DNA of 64,000 nt from Edaphobacter modestus (lineage in GTDB: Bacteria > Acidobacteriota > Terriglobia > Terriglobales > Acidobacteriaceae): the NCBI RefSeq assembly GCF_004217555.1, contig NZ_SHKW01000001.1, positions 1,674,001 to 1,738,000 on the forward strand. The letters are read 5' to 3'. The notes under the pieces were generated by a model that did no database searches, was not told the DNA's origin, and saw nothing but the letters and a program-made list of their open reading frames with translations. Position numbers and translations under genes: made by a program. Every line of letters starts with the position of its first letter. The first letter of the stretch is position 1. Of the stretch, positions 25,992-34,945 are shown piece by piece.

Positions 25992-27485
25992 ATGCAGAGA
26001 CGCCATGCGCTGATCGTCACCGTCCTCACCGCCTCACTCATCGGATGCGAGCAGCAGCCGAAGCAGAACCGGTCCCCTGCCGCCGCCCCTCCCGGCCTCC
26101 TGGCCGCCGCCAGCGGCTACATCTTCCAACGCGGCTTCCCCATCGGCAACACCGCGCAAAAGGCCTACGACGATGCCGACCTCAACCGGGCCGTCGAAGC
26201 CTACCGCTTCTTCTACCCGACCGTCTCCGGCTCAGCCATCTTCAAGGGCAATGCAAAACTCGGCGTCATCCCCAACAAGGTCTTCGGCACGCTCGATACT
26301 CAACCCAGGCACGTCGGCTTCACCCTCAACTCCGACACACCCTATGCTCCGCTGCTGCTCGACCTCACCGATGGCCCTATGGTCGTCGAGCTGCCCCCCG
26401 GTCCTCTCATCTGTATCGCGATGGACATCAACCAGCTTTGGGTCGCCGATCTCGGCCTGCCCGGCCCTGCCGCCGGCAAAGGAGACAAAGTTGTCTTCCT
26501 CCCTCCCGGCTATAAGAACAAACCTCCGGCCGGCTACCGCATCGCAACCTCTCCCTCAAACAAGATGCTCGTCGGCATCCGCTCCCTTCCCGTCAACGGC
26601 GACGTTCCCGGAGCCATCGCCCGCATCAAGACCGTAAAAGTTCATCCGCTCAAGTCCGTCCCAGGATGGCCTGAAACCCAATGGCTCGATCTCACACCGC
26701 CCCCGGAAGACACCACGCCGCTCGCCTGGGAGAACAACATGCAGTTCTGGCGTGAGCTCTATGAGGTCATCAACACCGAAGTCCCCAATCCGCGCTTTCA
26801 CAACATGTACGGCGAGCTCGCCGCGCTAGGCCTCGAAAAGGGCAAACCATTCTCTCCCGACGCCCGTATGACCGCCATCCTTGAGAGAGCCGCGAAGATC
26901 GGCAACGCACAGATGCGCGTCGAATCCTTCGGAGACCGTCGTCCCGACCGCATCGTCTGGCCCGATCGCAAGTGGGAATGGGCCGCGCTCCGCTTCGAAG
27001 ACGGCGACTTCAACACCAGCAACTACGCCGATCTCTACGCACGCGACAAGTGGTTCTATCAAGCCATCGGAGCCTCGCCCGCCATGTTCAAGCGCGATCC
27101 CACTGCAGGTTCGCTGTACTGGCTTGGCCTTCGCGACTCCACCGGCGCCACCCTCGACGGCAGCAAAAGCTACAAGCTCTCCGTCCCCCAGCCCGTCCCC
27201 GGCAAGCTCTTCTGGTCCGTCACCGTCTACGACACCGACACGCGAAGCCAGGTCATCACCGACCAGGCCAAGGCCGCGCTGCGCTCCATGTTCGAGCTGA
27301 AGGACGTCTCCAGGACCCAGCCCACCGAGCTCTACTTCGGCCCCAAAGCTCCTCAGGGACACGAAGATCAGTGGATCAAAACCATCTCCGGCAAAGGCTG
27401 GTTCGTCTACTTCCGCGTCTACGGTCCTGAAAAAGCAGCCTTTGACGGATCCTGGAAACCCGGAGACTTCGAAGAGGTGAAGTAG
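25992..27485 (+). CDS. DUF1254/DUF1214 domain lipoprotein
   Basis: A 497-aa lipoprotein (lipobox SLIGC) with the DUF1254 N-terminal domain (AVEAYRFFYPTVSGSAIFKG, HVGFTLNSDTPYAPLLLDLT) and the DUF1214 C-terminal domain (YKLSVPQPVPGKLFWSVTVY, LYFGPKAPQGHEDQWIKT). It sits 42 bp after the frameshifted paralogue, preceded by GAGGAGAG, so the pair may be transcribed together. Proteins of this family are found in outer membranes and periplasm; some are reported to be metal- or lipid-related, but no enzymatic role is established to my knowledge. The two copies are clearly related but divergent. Confidence 0.85.
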   Translation: MQRRHALIVTVLTASLIGCEQQPKQNRSPAAAPPGLLAAASGYIFQRGFPIGNTAQKAYDDADLNRAVEAYRFFYPTVSGSAIFKGNAKLGVIPNKVFGTLDTQPRHVGFTLNSDTPYAPLLLDLTDGPMVVELPPGPLICIAMDINQLWVADLGLPGPAAGKGDKVVFLPPGYKNKPPAGYRIATSPSNKMLVGIRSLPVNGDVPGAIARIKTVKVHPLKSVPGWPETQWLDLTPPPEDTTPLAWENNMQFWRELYEVINTEVPNPRFHNMYGELAALGLEKGKPFSPDARMTAILERAAKIGNAQMRVESFGDRRPDRIVWPDRKWEWAALRFEDGDFNTSNYADLYARDKWFYQAIGASPAMFKRDPTAGSLYWLGLRDSTGATLDGSKSYKLSVPQPVPGKLFWSVTVYDTDTRSQVITDQAKAALRSMFELKDVSRTQPTELYFGPKAPQGHEDQWIKTISGKGWFVYFRVYGPEKAAFDGSWKPGDFEEVK

Positions 27486-27948
27486 CAAACGATTGATCAG
27501 GAGAGGCAGCGAATGGCGGTTCCTCTTACCTTATCGCTCCATTGGGGTTTTACCACGAACGACAGCCTAGATATCGGCTGGACTTCGGCTCCCCGTCTCG
27601 CTCGACTATTTCGAAAAGCCGCCATTCGCCCTTCAACGGAAAGATCGAGACGAACCACATCCGATTACACTCCGGCGCCCTGAATACCTACCAGGTCCAC
27701 GCACCAGGCTGTCAAGTCCCTTTCGGCATAACAGACTGATTCCAAAAGAGATCGGTTTGCGCTTTAGTTTCGCGCAATCCGCTATGATTAATTCAGCGAG
27801 GAGTAATAAGTTTACACCGCTCTCGCCCGTAACCAACTACTTTTCAATAATTTACATGTAAGATACTGATTTTGAATACTTTGCGGCAGTAGTCCACACC
27901 TAAGTCAAGCAAAATGAATATTTTGCGCGAAATCGTATGGGGAGGGCC
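27486..27948. other. Convergent intergenic region with long-span inverted repeat
   Basis: No gene is seen between the two converging genes. GCGAATGGCGG (27509-27519) and CCGCCATTCGC (27619-27629) form a perfect 11-bp inverted repeat 121 bp end to end. From about 27780 to 27930 the composition is AT-rich compared with the flanks (for example TAATTCAGCGAGGAGTAATA). This may be a remnant of a lost element. Confidence 0.45.
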
Positions 27949-29103
27949 CTACCCTGCCAGTGCCTGGTCCAGATCCGCGATGATGTCCTCTACATCCTCG
28001 ATCCCGACCGAGATTCGCATCAGACCGTCGGTGATCCCCAGCTTCGCCCGCCCCTCCGGCCCGACCGCCGCATGGGTCATCGTCGCCGGATGACACACGA
28101 GCGTCTCCACGCCACCCAGCGACTCAGCGAGCAGTCCCAGCCGCAGACGCTTGGCAAACTCGTTCGCCCTCTCCAGCGAGCCCAGCTCGATCGAGATCAT
28201 CGATCCAAACCCGCTCTGCTGCCGCTTCGCAAGTTCATGCTGAGGGTGATCCGTCAGCCCCGGATAGAAGACCTTCTCGACCGCCTTGTGTCCGGCCAGG
28301 AACTCCGCCACCGCACGCCCATTGGCATCGTGTTGCTTCATCCGCACGGCCAGCGTCTTCACGCCACGCAGCAACAGATAGCTCTCGAAAGGCGAGAGAA
28401 TTCCCCCCGTGCACTTCTGCACGAACCGGAAGCGCTCCGCCTGTTCCGGCGTGGTGCAGATCAGAACGCCGCCGAGTCCGTCCGAGTGGCCGTTCAGAAA
28501 CTTCGTCGTCGAGTGCATCACGATATCCGCGCCCAACGCGATCGGCTGCTGCAGATAGGGCGAGAGGAAGGTGTTATCGACGCTCAGCTCGACGCCCTTC
28601 GCATGGCAGATCTCCGCCACGGCGCGGATGTCCGTAATCGCCATCATCGGATTCGTCGGCGTTTCGATGTGGACCAGCTTCGTCTCCGGGCGAATCGCCG
28701 CCGCAACATTCTCGGCCATGCTCGTATCGACGTAAGTAAACGTCAGGCCATAGTTCGCCAGCACCTTGTCGAAGACCCGCTGCGTTCCGCCGTACACGTT
28801 GTCTGAGCACACCACGTGATCGCCGGCCTTCATCATGGTGCACATAGCCGTAATCGCCGCCATCCCTGAGCCGAAGACGTGAGCGCTGGTCCCGCCCTCG
28901 AGCGAGCACAGACTCTCCTCGAGCGCATCGCGAGTCGGATTCGTCAGCCGCGCGTATTCATGCCCTCGGTTCTTGCCGATCTCCTCCTGCTGATACGTCG
29001 AGGTCAGAAAGATGGGAACGTTCACAGCGCCGGTCACCTTCTCCGGCTCCTGTCCATCATGAATCGCCCGCGTCGCAAACCCGTGCTTCTTCTCAGCCAT
29101 CAT
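27949..29103 (-). CDS. Cystathionine gamma-synthase/gamma-lyase family PLP enzyme
   Basis: A 384-aa fold-type I PLP enzyme. The substrate/PLP loop is YARLTNPTRDALEESLCSLE, PLP stacking GSGMAAI, PLP aspartate in VDNTFLSPYLQQ, and the Schiff-base lysine in MHSTTKFLNGHSD. The C-terminus SLGGVETLVCHPATMTHA is family-typical. It acts in methionine/cysteine interconversion. Its neighbour upstream in the same operon is a cysteine synthase/CBS-like enzyme, so the pair plausibly carries out reverse transsulfuration. Motifs do not separate synthase from lyase. Confidence 0.88.
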   Translation of the reverse strand: MMAEKKHGFATRAIHDGQEPEKVTGAVNVPIFLTSTYQQEEIGKNRGHEYARLTNPTRDALEESLCSLEGGTSAHVFGSGMAAITAMCTMMKAGDHVVCSDNVYGGTQRVFDKVLANYGLTFTYVDTSMAENVAAAIRPETKLVHIETPTNPMMAITDIRAVAEICHAKGVELSVDNTFLSPYLQQPIALGADIVMHSTTKFLNGHSDGLGGVLICTTPEQAERFRFVQKCTGGILSPFESYLLLRGVKTLAVRMKQHDANGRAVAEFLAGHKAVEKVFYPGLTDHPQHELAKRQQSGFGSMISIELGSLERANEFAKRLRLGLLAESLGGVETLVCHPATMTHAAVGPEGRAKLGITDGLMRISVGIEDVEDIIADLDQALAG

Positions 29104-29115
29104 TGCCTCTCAAAC

Positions 29116-29149
29116 CGTCATTCTGAGCCAAAAGCGAAGAATCTCAGTA
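29116..29149. repeat. Dispersed ~32-nt intergenic repeat, copy 2
   Basis: This is a copy of the element at 23001-23032, here between the transsulfuration genes, with AA inserted in the central GAAGCGAA. The repeat is therefore not tied to one gene type. Confidence 0.65.
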
Positions 29150-29172
29150 GCTCGCCCGAAGCGCAACCAACC

Positions 29173-30087
29173 CTAGGTCAACAACCCCTTCGACAGATAT
29201 CGCTCCGCCGAATCAGGAATCACCGTAATCACGAGCCGTCCCGCGCCAAGCTCGCCTGCAACTTCAACCGCCGCACAAACCACCGCTCCGGCGCTCGAAC
29301 CCGCAAACACGCCGGCCTCAGCAGCCAGTCGCTTCACCATAACAAACGCAGGAGGATCCATCACACGAATCACCCGATCGCAGACACTTCGATCAAAAGT
29401 AGCTGGAATGAATGAGACGCCAATTCCTTCCACTCGATGCTTCCCCGGCTCTCCGCCCTGCAACACGCTTCCCTGAGGTTCCACCGCGACTGTCAGAATC
29501 GCTTCGCTCTGCCGCTTCAGAAACCGTGAGACGCCGGTAAACGTCCCAGCCGAGCCCACGCCTGAAACCCAGGCATCGACCCGGCCTTCCATCTGCTCCC
29601 AGATCTCGACCGCGGTTGTCTGTTCGTGAAAGTCAGGATTCGCAGGATTCTCGAACTGCAGGGCCGCAAATGCGCCCGGCGTCTCTCGCTCGAAGGCAAG
29701 CGCCCGGTGAATCGCACCGGCCATTCCTTCCGCCTCGGGAGTTCGAATCACCGTCGCCCCCAGCCCGCGCATCAGAATGCATTTTTCCTCGGCGAACTGC
29801 TCCGGAACATACAGCACGACCTTGTACCCGCGATTGACACCGATCAGGGCTAATCCCACTCCAGTGTTCCCGGCCGTCGCCTCAACGATCGTCGATCCGG
29901 GGCCAAGCACGCCGCGACGCTCGGCATCGAGAACGATTCCCAGGGCCGCGCGATCCTTCACGCTCCCACCGGGATTGAGATATTCCAGTTTGGCCCAGAT
30001 CTGCGCTCCGCCCTCAGGCTCAAGCGCAGTCAGTCGCACCATCGGCGTACCGCCTACCAGCTCTGTAATCGTCTCCGCTCTCCGCAT
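29173..30087 (-). CDS. Cysteine synthase / cystathionine beta-synthase-like PLP enzyme
   Basis: A 304-aa fold-type II PLP enzyme. The Schiff-base lysine is in NPGGSVKDRAAL, the substrate loop ATAGNTGVGLALIG, and the phosphate-binding loop SGVGSAGTFTGVSRFLK. The C-terminal DSAERYLSKGLL is typical of both CysK and bacterial CBS. It condenses an activated serine with sulfide or homocysteine. With the adjacent cystathionine-type enzyme and only a few bases between this gene and the preceding VWA gene, it seems part of one operon. CBS domains are absent. Confidence 0.88.
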   Translation of the reverse strand: MRRAETITELVGGTPMVRLTALEPEGGAQIWAKLEYLNPGGSVKDRAALGIVLDAERRGVLGPGSTIVEATAGNTGVGLALIGVNRGYKVVLYVPEQFAEEKCILMRGLGATVIRTPEAEGMAGAIHRALAFERETPGAFAALQFENPANPDFHEQTTAVEIWEQMEGRVDAWVSGVGSAGTFTGVSRFLKRQSEAILTVAVEPQGSVLQGGEPGKHRVEGIGVSFIPATFDRSVCDRVIRVMDPPAFVMVKRLAAEAGVFAGSSAGAVVCAAVEVAGELGAGRLVITVIPDSAERYLSKGLLT

Positions 30088-30089
30088 TC

Positions 30090-31277
30090 TCAGGGCCGCG
30101 CTGGCGCGTCGTTCGCTCCTTGTGGGTTGGCCGCCGCCTGCCCTTGCGAGGAGGCAGCGGACGCTATTCGGGGATAGTATCCGGTTCGCGTTCGAACCGA
30201 CAACTTCCCCATCCCCTTCGCCTTTGCGTCCACGTGCACTTCTCTATAGCCTCCAAGCGTCGGCGACTTGGTGGATTGATAGGCAATCGTGTACTGGGTC
30301 CGGATATCCTGTGAGACCTGGGCGGCGACCGAAGCAACCTCTTTGAGAGATCTTGGAAAGTACGCCGCTCCTCCGGTCTGTTCGCTCAGCGTCTCCAGCA
30401 CGCGCTTTGCGTGGCGCGACTCTCTCTTGTCCGTGTCCTGCCCGAAGAGAAGACCCACGGAGTAGATGACAGGACCGTCGAGATCCTGGATCCTGCGAAT
30501 TGCCTGCTCGAGAGAAGCGCTGGATGCGTTGTCTTCGCCGTCGGTAACGACCAGCAGAACCTGCTTGGGGTGTTTGGCGTTCTTGGTCAGGTAATCCGCG
30601 GAAGCCACGAGAGCGTCATAAACCGCCGTTCCGCCGCTGGATTTGACGTAGCTCAGGCCTTCGCGCAGCTTGTCGATATCGTTGGTGAAGTCCGTGTCGA
30701 TGAACGCCTCCCAGGAGAAGTCCACCACGAACGCCTCATCTTCTTTGTTCGACAGCTTGATGAGGTCCAGGGCAGCTTGTTCCACCGCCCCACGTTTGTC
30801 ATACATGGAACCGGAGCTATCGATCAGGATTCCAAGGGAGACGGGAAGATCCTCATGGCGAAAAGAGGCGATGGTCTGCGGAACACCATCCTCGAAGACA
30901 CGGAAGTCATCCTTGTTAAGGGTCAGAATGGAGTTGCCGTCCGAATCAAGCACGGTTGCATTCAACCGGACCTCGTAAGCATCGGTCCTGAGGGTATATT
31001 TTCCGCCCGCGCCACGCTGAATGGGTCCGGCCGGGCCCTCCGGAGCCTTGGCCCCTCCCTTCCCGGTAGGCGGAGGTGTGTCAGGATCCGGCGAAGCAAC
31101 AGGATCGCGGTCCACCGTCAGGGACGGCTGAGACGCCGGCTGTGCTGGACTCTGCTGCGTTGGATTGGTTGCCTGCGAGGCATTCCCCTGCCAGCCCCAC
31201 CCGCTTGCCCAACCCGGTCGCGGCAGCAACAACATGGCTGCAGCCGCCCACGGCAATGCTTTAGTCCGAAGGTGCAT
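30090..31277 (-). CDS. VWFA-related acidobacterial domain protein 2
   Basis: A 395-aa exported protein (signal region KALPWAAAAMLLLPRPG), a Pro/Gly-rich linker (~25-95) and a von Willebrand A domain of the acidobacterial type. The domain opens with NKDDFRVFEDGVPQTIASF, and its MIDAS is SLGILIDSSGSMYDKRG with later GGTAVYDALVASADYL and LLVVTDGEDNASS. It overlaps the upstream paralogue by 17 bp and is two bases from the cysteine-synthase gene. VWA domains bind protein partners through a metal ion. The partner here is unknown. Confidence 0.85.
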   Translation of the reverse strand: MHLRTKALPWAAAAMLLLPRPGWASGWGWQGNASQATNPTQQSPAQPASQPSLTVDRDPVASPDPDTPPPTGKGGAKAPEGPAGPIQRGAGGKYTLRTDAYEVRLNATVLDSDGNSILTLNKDDFRVFEDGVPQTIASFRHEDLPVSLGILIDSSGSMYDKRGAVEQAALDLIKLSNKEDEAFVVDFSWEAFIDTDFTNDIDKLREGLSYVKSSGGTAVYDALVASADYLTKNAKHPKQVLLVVTDGEDNASSASLEQAIRRIQDLDGPVIYSVGLLFGQDTDKRESRHAKRVLETLSEQTGGAAYFPRSLKEVASVAAQVSQDIRTQYTIAYQSTKSPTLGGYREVHVDAKAKGMGKLSVRTRTGYYPRIASAASSQGQAAANPQGANDAPARP

Positions 31278-32412
31278 AGTACCCCTGGCGATTGTGCACC
31301 GTCAGCGGAGGAAGTCCCGGGGGCGGCACCAGTCTAATCTTCAATTTACGCCAGTTGCCATCCTTCTTCACCTCGGACGGCCTGTAACCGAGGACATACT
31401 CGTTTCTCAGCTCCGCGCTGATGCGCGTCGCGATATCTCCCAGATCGGCGACATCGCCCACACGGAACATTCTTCCTCCGGTCATCTCGCAGATGTCGCT
31501 CAGCAAAACCGGGCCGAGTTGCTCTTCCTGGGTGGGCGCGTACTGATCGAAGATCCCGATGGAATAGATTTGAACATCGCTCTCACGGACAGCGCGCCGC
31601 AACTCTCCTTCGGTATAGCGGCTACGATTGTCGCCCCCGTCCGAGATGATGAGCAGGGCTTTGCGTTCATACTTGGCGTCCCGAAGCTTGGTCATTCCCA
31701 GGTAAGAGGCGTCGATCAAGGCGGTGCGATTCTCCGGCTTCAGCATCACCATACGCGCCTCGACGTCATCCACATCCGAGGTGTAATCGACGATCACCGC
31801 GGGCCTGTCGTTGAAACCGACGACAAAAAACTCATCCAGGGGATTGGAGGTACGAAGAAATTCGCTGAGGGCTCTGCGGGCGCGGTTGAACTTGGAGTTC
31901 ATGCTGCCGCTCAGGTCGAAGACGATTCCAATCGTCACCGGTGCGTCTTCGGTGGAGAAGCTCTTGATGACCTGCCCTATGTTGTTGTCATAGATCTCAA
32001 AGTTCTCCTTCTCGAGACCTGTCACAAGACGGTTCAGCGGGTCCGTAACGGTTGCTGGAACCAGAACGAGATTTACATCGACGCGCAGCCGCGAATCACG
32101 GCGAGAGGTCCCACTAGCCGCGACGTTGTCTGCTCCCTCCACAACCGGCCTCGCATCCTGGGGAGACTTTGGAGGCGGAGGTGGGGGCTGGGTATGAACC
32201 TCACCCAAAGGATTCTCCTGCGCCTCGACTCTGCAAGCACCGGCTCCGCTCATCATCACTGCAGCGAGCAGAACCCCGAGAACGGACACAAGTCGAGATC
32301 GTCGAGCTTCCCGTGAGAGAGGCTCTGTCCATTTCCGCCGACAACCGAACTCTGTATTCGCATCCTGCATAGCCTGGTCATCTCCGCGACCTGATTCCTG
32401 CTGACTCCGCAC
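31261..32412 (-). CDS. VWFA-related acidobacterial domain protein 1
   Basis: A 383-aa exported protein; a Sec-type hydrophobic segment is VSVLGVLLAAVMMSGAGA. After a Pro-rich linker the VWA-type region begins LVTGLEKENFEIYDNNIGQV; MIDAS is IGIVFDLSGSMNSKFN, with NRTALIDASYLGMTKLRDAK and LLIISDGGDNRSRYTEG. It is the first gene of the minus-strand unit with the second VWA protein and the two PLP enzymes. The start at 32412 or the ATG at 32370 are both possible; I cannot decide. An RBS-like GGAG precedes the latter. Confidence 0.82.
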   Translation of the reverse strand: MRSQQESGRGDDQAMQDANTEFGCRRKWTEPLSREARRSRLVSVLGVLLAAVMMSGAGACRVEAQENPLGEVHTQPPPPPPKSPQDARPVVEGADNVAASGTSRRDSRLRVDVNLVLVPATVTDPLNRLVTGLEKENFEIYDNNIGQVIKSFSTEDAPVTIGIVFDLSGSMNSKFNRARRALSEFLRTSNPLDEFFVVGFNDRPAVIVDYTSDVDDVEARMVMLKPENRTALIDASYLGMTKLRDAKYERKALLIISDGGDNRSRYTEGELRRAVRESDVQIYSIGIFDQYAPTQEEQLGPVLLSDICEMTGGRMFRVGDVADLGDIATRISAELRNEYVLGYRPSEVKKDGNWRKLKIRLVPPPGLPPLTVHNRQGYYAPSD

Positions 32413-32646
32413 CTCGGTGGAGATCCGTCAGCTCAATACACACCCAATATCTGGCTACTGCAACTCCGTCCGCAGAATATACACCGAATCGGCTCGATTC
32501 GCTCTCTTCCTCTCTCTTATAGACGCGTTTTTTGGTCCATTTGTCATCCTTTTGCAAACAGTTGTTGCGTCTGCTTCAACAGGCAACTGCCCGTCCCCGT
32601 ACAATCAATCCATATCAGTCATTTGAGGGAGAACAAAAGAATCCGC

Positions 32647-34002
32647 ATGGCTCGCATCTACCCCTTCCGCGCCCTTCGCTACGACCCCGCCCGCGTCAAC
32701 ATGGAAGAAGTCGTTACCCAGCCGTACGACAAGATCAGCCCGGCCATGCAGGACCGCTACTACGATGCGAGCCCGTATAACCTCGTGCGAGTCATCCTGG
32801 GCAAGCACCTGCCCGGCGACAATGACCAGGAAAACGTCTATACCCGGGCCGCCGAGACCCTTCGGGCGTGGCGGAAAGAGAGCGTTCTGGAAGAAGAGGC
32901 GGAGCCGGCCCTGTACGGCTACTCCCAGACCTACACGGTTCCCCATACCAGCGAGGTGAGGGAACGGCGGGGCTTTATCGCCCTTGGCCACCTGTACGAC
33001 TACGCCGATAAGGTCGTTTATCGCCACGAACAGACGTTTCCAAAGCATAAGAGCGACCGCATGAGTCTGTTCAAGGCGACCCGGACTTATTGCGAGCAGA
33101 TTTACATGCTTTACTCCGATCCCGCCTTCACCGCCGAGAAGCTGATCTTCGGGGTGAGCGAGCCGGACGGCAAGGACAATAATCCGGCAGACCTGGCGAT
33201 TACAGACGAATATGGAGTTGTCCACCGGGTGTGGAAGCTGACCGATCCCAACCTGATCAATCTGATTGTTACGGCGATGGCCGATAAGAAGCTGATCATC
33301 GCCGACGGGCACCATCGTTATGAAACTTCGGTCGCCTACGCCCAGGAACGGTCGGCACAGCTGAAACTTCCGCTGAACCAACCACGCGACGAAGAGGAGA
33401 AGATTTCGCCGGGCCACCTGCCTGCGCCTTCCTTCCCGGAGGCAGCGATGATGATGACCTTCGTCAACATGGATGCTCCTGGCATTACGATTCTGCCGAC
33501 GCACCGCGTGGTTTATGGGATCGAGGGTTTCTCGTCTCCGGATTTCCTCACCCGCGCCAGCGCGTACTTCGAGGTCAAGGAGCTTGCGTCTCATGACGTG
33601 GCGGTACTCGCGGAAACTGACCGCACAGCGTTCGTTGCCGTAACGATTGACGGCAGCTATCTGCTGACGGCGAAGCCGGATAGAATCGACGCCCTGCTTC
33701 AGGATCTTCCATTGAGGCAGCGCCAGCTGGACGTTGTGCAGCTTCACCGGGTGGTGCTGGATAAGCTGCTCGGCCTGGACCAGGAGACGATTACACGGCT
33801 TGGAAGCGTGAGCTACCTTCGGGAGGCCGACGAGGCCGCCTCGATGGTTACCGAGGGAGATGCCAACATCGCTTTTCTAATCAAGTCGATCACGCTGGAA
33901 CAGCTCAAGGACGTCTCCCTCGCAGGAGATGTGATGCCGCAGAAGTCGACGGATTTCTATCCCAAACTGCTGAGCGGACTCGCGATCTACGCTCTCGACT
34001 AA
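32647..34002 (+). CDS. DUF1015 family protein
   Basis: 451 aa from ATG 32647 (the TTG at 32623 is a less likely start). It is a complete DUF1015 protein: MARIYPFRALRYDPARVNME, VTQPYDKISPAMQDRYYDAS, IADGHHRYETSVAYAQERS (the DGHHRY hallmark) and MMTFVNMDAPGITILPTHR. Archaeal members with this ParB-like fold act as free serine kinases; in bacteria the role is not established. It is monocistronic, with a clear terminator directly downstream. No neighbouring serine-synthesis gene is seen. Confidence 0.9.
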   Translation: MARIYPFRALRYDPARVNMEEVVTQPYDKISPAMQDRYYDASPYNLVRVILGKHLPGDNDQENVYTRAAETLRAWRKESVLEEEAEPALYGYSQTYTVPHTSEVRERRGFIALGHLYDYADKVVYRHEQTFPKHKSDRMSLFKATRTYCEQIYMLYSDPAFTAEKLIFGVSEPDGKDNNPADLAITDEYGVVHRVWKLTDPNLINLIVTAMADKKLIIADGHHRYETSVAYAQERSAQLKLPLNQPRDEEEKISPGHLPAPSFPEAAMMMTFVNMDAPGITILPTHRVVYGIEGFSSPDFLTRASAYFEVKELASHDVAVLAETDRTAFVAVTIDGSYLLTAKPDRIDALLQDLPLRQRQLDVVQLHRVVLDKLLGLDQETITRLGSVSYLREADEAASMVTEGDANIAFLIKSITLEQLKDVSLAGDVMPQKSTDFYPKLLSGLAIYALD

Positions 34003-34018
34003 CTGGCTGGAGGCCCCG

Positions 34019-34045
34019 GGCTTCGCCGAATGCGGCGAAGCCTTT
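34019..34045 (+). terminator. Rho-independent terminator after DUF1015 gene
   Basis: GGCTTCGCCG (34019-34028) pairs perfectly with CGGCGAAGCC (34033-34042) around an AATG loop, followed by TTTCCTT. It lies 17 bases past the stop codon. Confidence 0.8.
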
Positions 34046-34071
34046 CCTTCGTAATCTGATAAAGCTCTTCG

Positions 34072-34099
34072 TTCACGGGTCAGGATTGCCCGATACAAT
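34072..34099 (+). promoter_or_regulatory. Candidate sigma70 promoter of the cell-wall operon
   Basis: TTCACG (34072-34077) and TACAAT (34094-34099) are 16 bp apart. The predicted start site is only about 15 bases before the GTG at 34121, and no Shine-Dalgarno is present, so the leader would be very short. Confidence 0.4.
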
Positions 34100-34120
34100 C
34101 AAAGCCACACTCCCCAAACC

Positions 34121-34945
34121 GTGACTCGACTTCGCAATTCCATTCTCACGTTGGCAGTCTCCCTCCTGACCGGCGGGGCACACTCCATGGTGGCGCAGTC
34201 TCAGGAAACGGCGCGGCCTCCGCAGGCCCCCCCTGCCGCTGCAGGCCCGGCGATGCAGCCAGCAGCGCCGCCCAAACCACCACCAGCCTTTTACCGCAAC
34301 CTGATCGTGCTGGATGCGGCGCACGGGGGACGGGATAATGGCGCCCAGCTTTCGAGTAGTGCCGTTGAAAAAGATGTAACTCTCGCGTTTGCGCAGAAGC
34401 TACGGCCTGCACTCACCGCACAAGGATTTACCGTCGTCGTGACCCGGGATTCGGACCCTCCCGAGGAGCTCACAACCGATCAGCGCGCGGGAACAGCCAA
34501 CCATGTCCGGCCTCTCGCCTGCCTTGTGATTCATGCCGCCGCAACCGGGTCGGGCGTTCATCTCGTGTCATCGTCACTTCCGGAGAGCGTGGCGAAGTCC
34601 ACTTCCGGTCGCGCACTGGTCTGGAACAAGGCGCAGGCCCCCGTGGTGGGAATGAGTCTTCGGCTGGCCAATGAGGTTGGACTCACGATCGACGCGGCGC
34701 AGCTGCCGGTGTTGCTGCTCCGTGCCTCTGTTCCTCCGCTCGACAATCTCGTCTGCCCGGCGATCGCGATCGAGCTCGCCCCCTTGAAGACATCTTCTGG
34801 CACCTCCACCGCAGCAACCGACTCCGGGTACCAACAACGCGCCGCGACCGCGATTGCCGCAGGGCTGGCATCTTTCCGCAATCACAATGCTCCGGCGCCG
34901 CCAGCCACGCCTGGATTGCTCCCTCGCCCAGGAGTGCCGCAATGA
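34121..34945 (+). CDS. N-acetylmuramoyl-L-alanine amidase (Amidase_3)
   Basis: A 274-aa exported protein (signal RNSILTLAVSLLTGGAHS) with a Pro/Ala linker. The amidase motif is VLDAAHGGRDNGA, slightly altered from DPGHGG; the zinc Glu lies in AVEKDVTLAFAQKLR, and the second His in LACLVIHAAATGSGVHLV. The zinc triad (His, Glu, His) is therefore complete. It cleaves the amide between MurNAc and the stem peptide in the periplasm. The C-terminus (~TDSGYQQRAATAIAAGLA) finishes the fold. The gene opens an operon with GerMN and murI genes by four-base overlaps. GTG 34121 is used without a Shine-Dalgarno. Confidence 0.82.
   Translation: MTRLRNSILTLAVSLLTGGAHSMVAQSQETARPPQAPPAAAGPAMQPAAPPKPPPAFYRNLIVLDAAHGGRDNGAQLSSSAVEKDVTLAFAQKLRPALTAQGFTVVVTRDSDPPEELTTDQRAGTANHVRPLACLVIHAAATGSGVHLVSSSLPESVAKSTSGRALVWNKAQAPVVGMSLRLANEVGLTIDAAQLPVLLLRASVPPLDNLVCPAIAIELAPLKTSSGTSTAATDSGYQQRAATAIAAGLASFRNHNAPAPPATPGLLPRPGVPQ

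Noticed and set aside
32605..33747. Minus-strand open frame opposite DUF1015
   Set aside because: Composition-driven; the DGHHRY family marks are on the plus strand.
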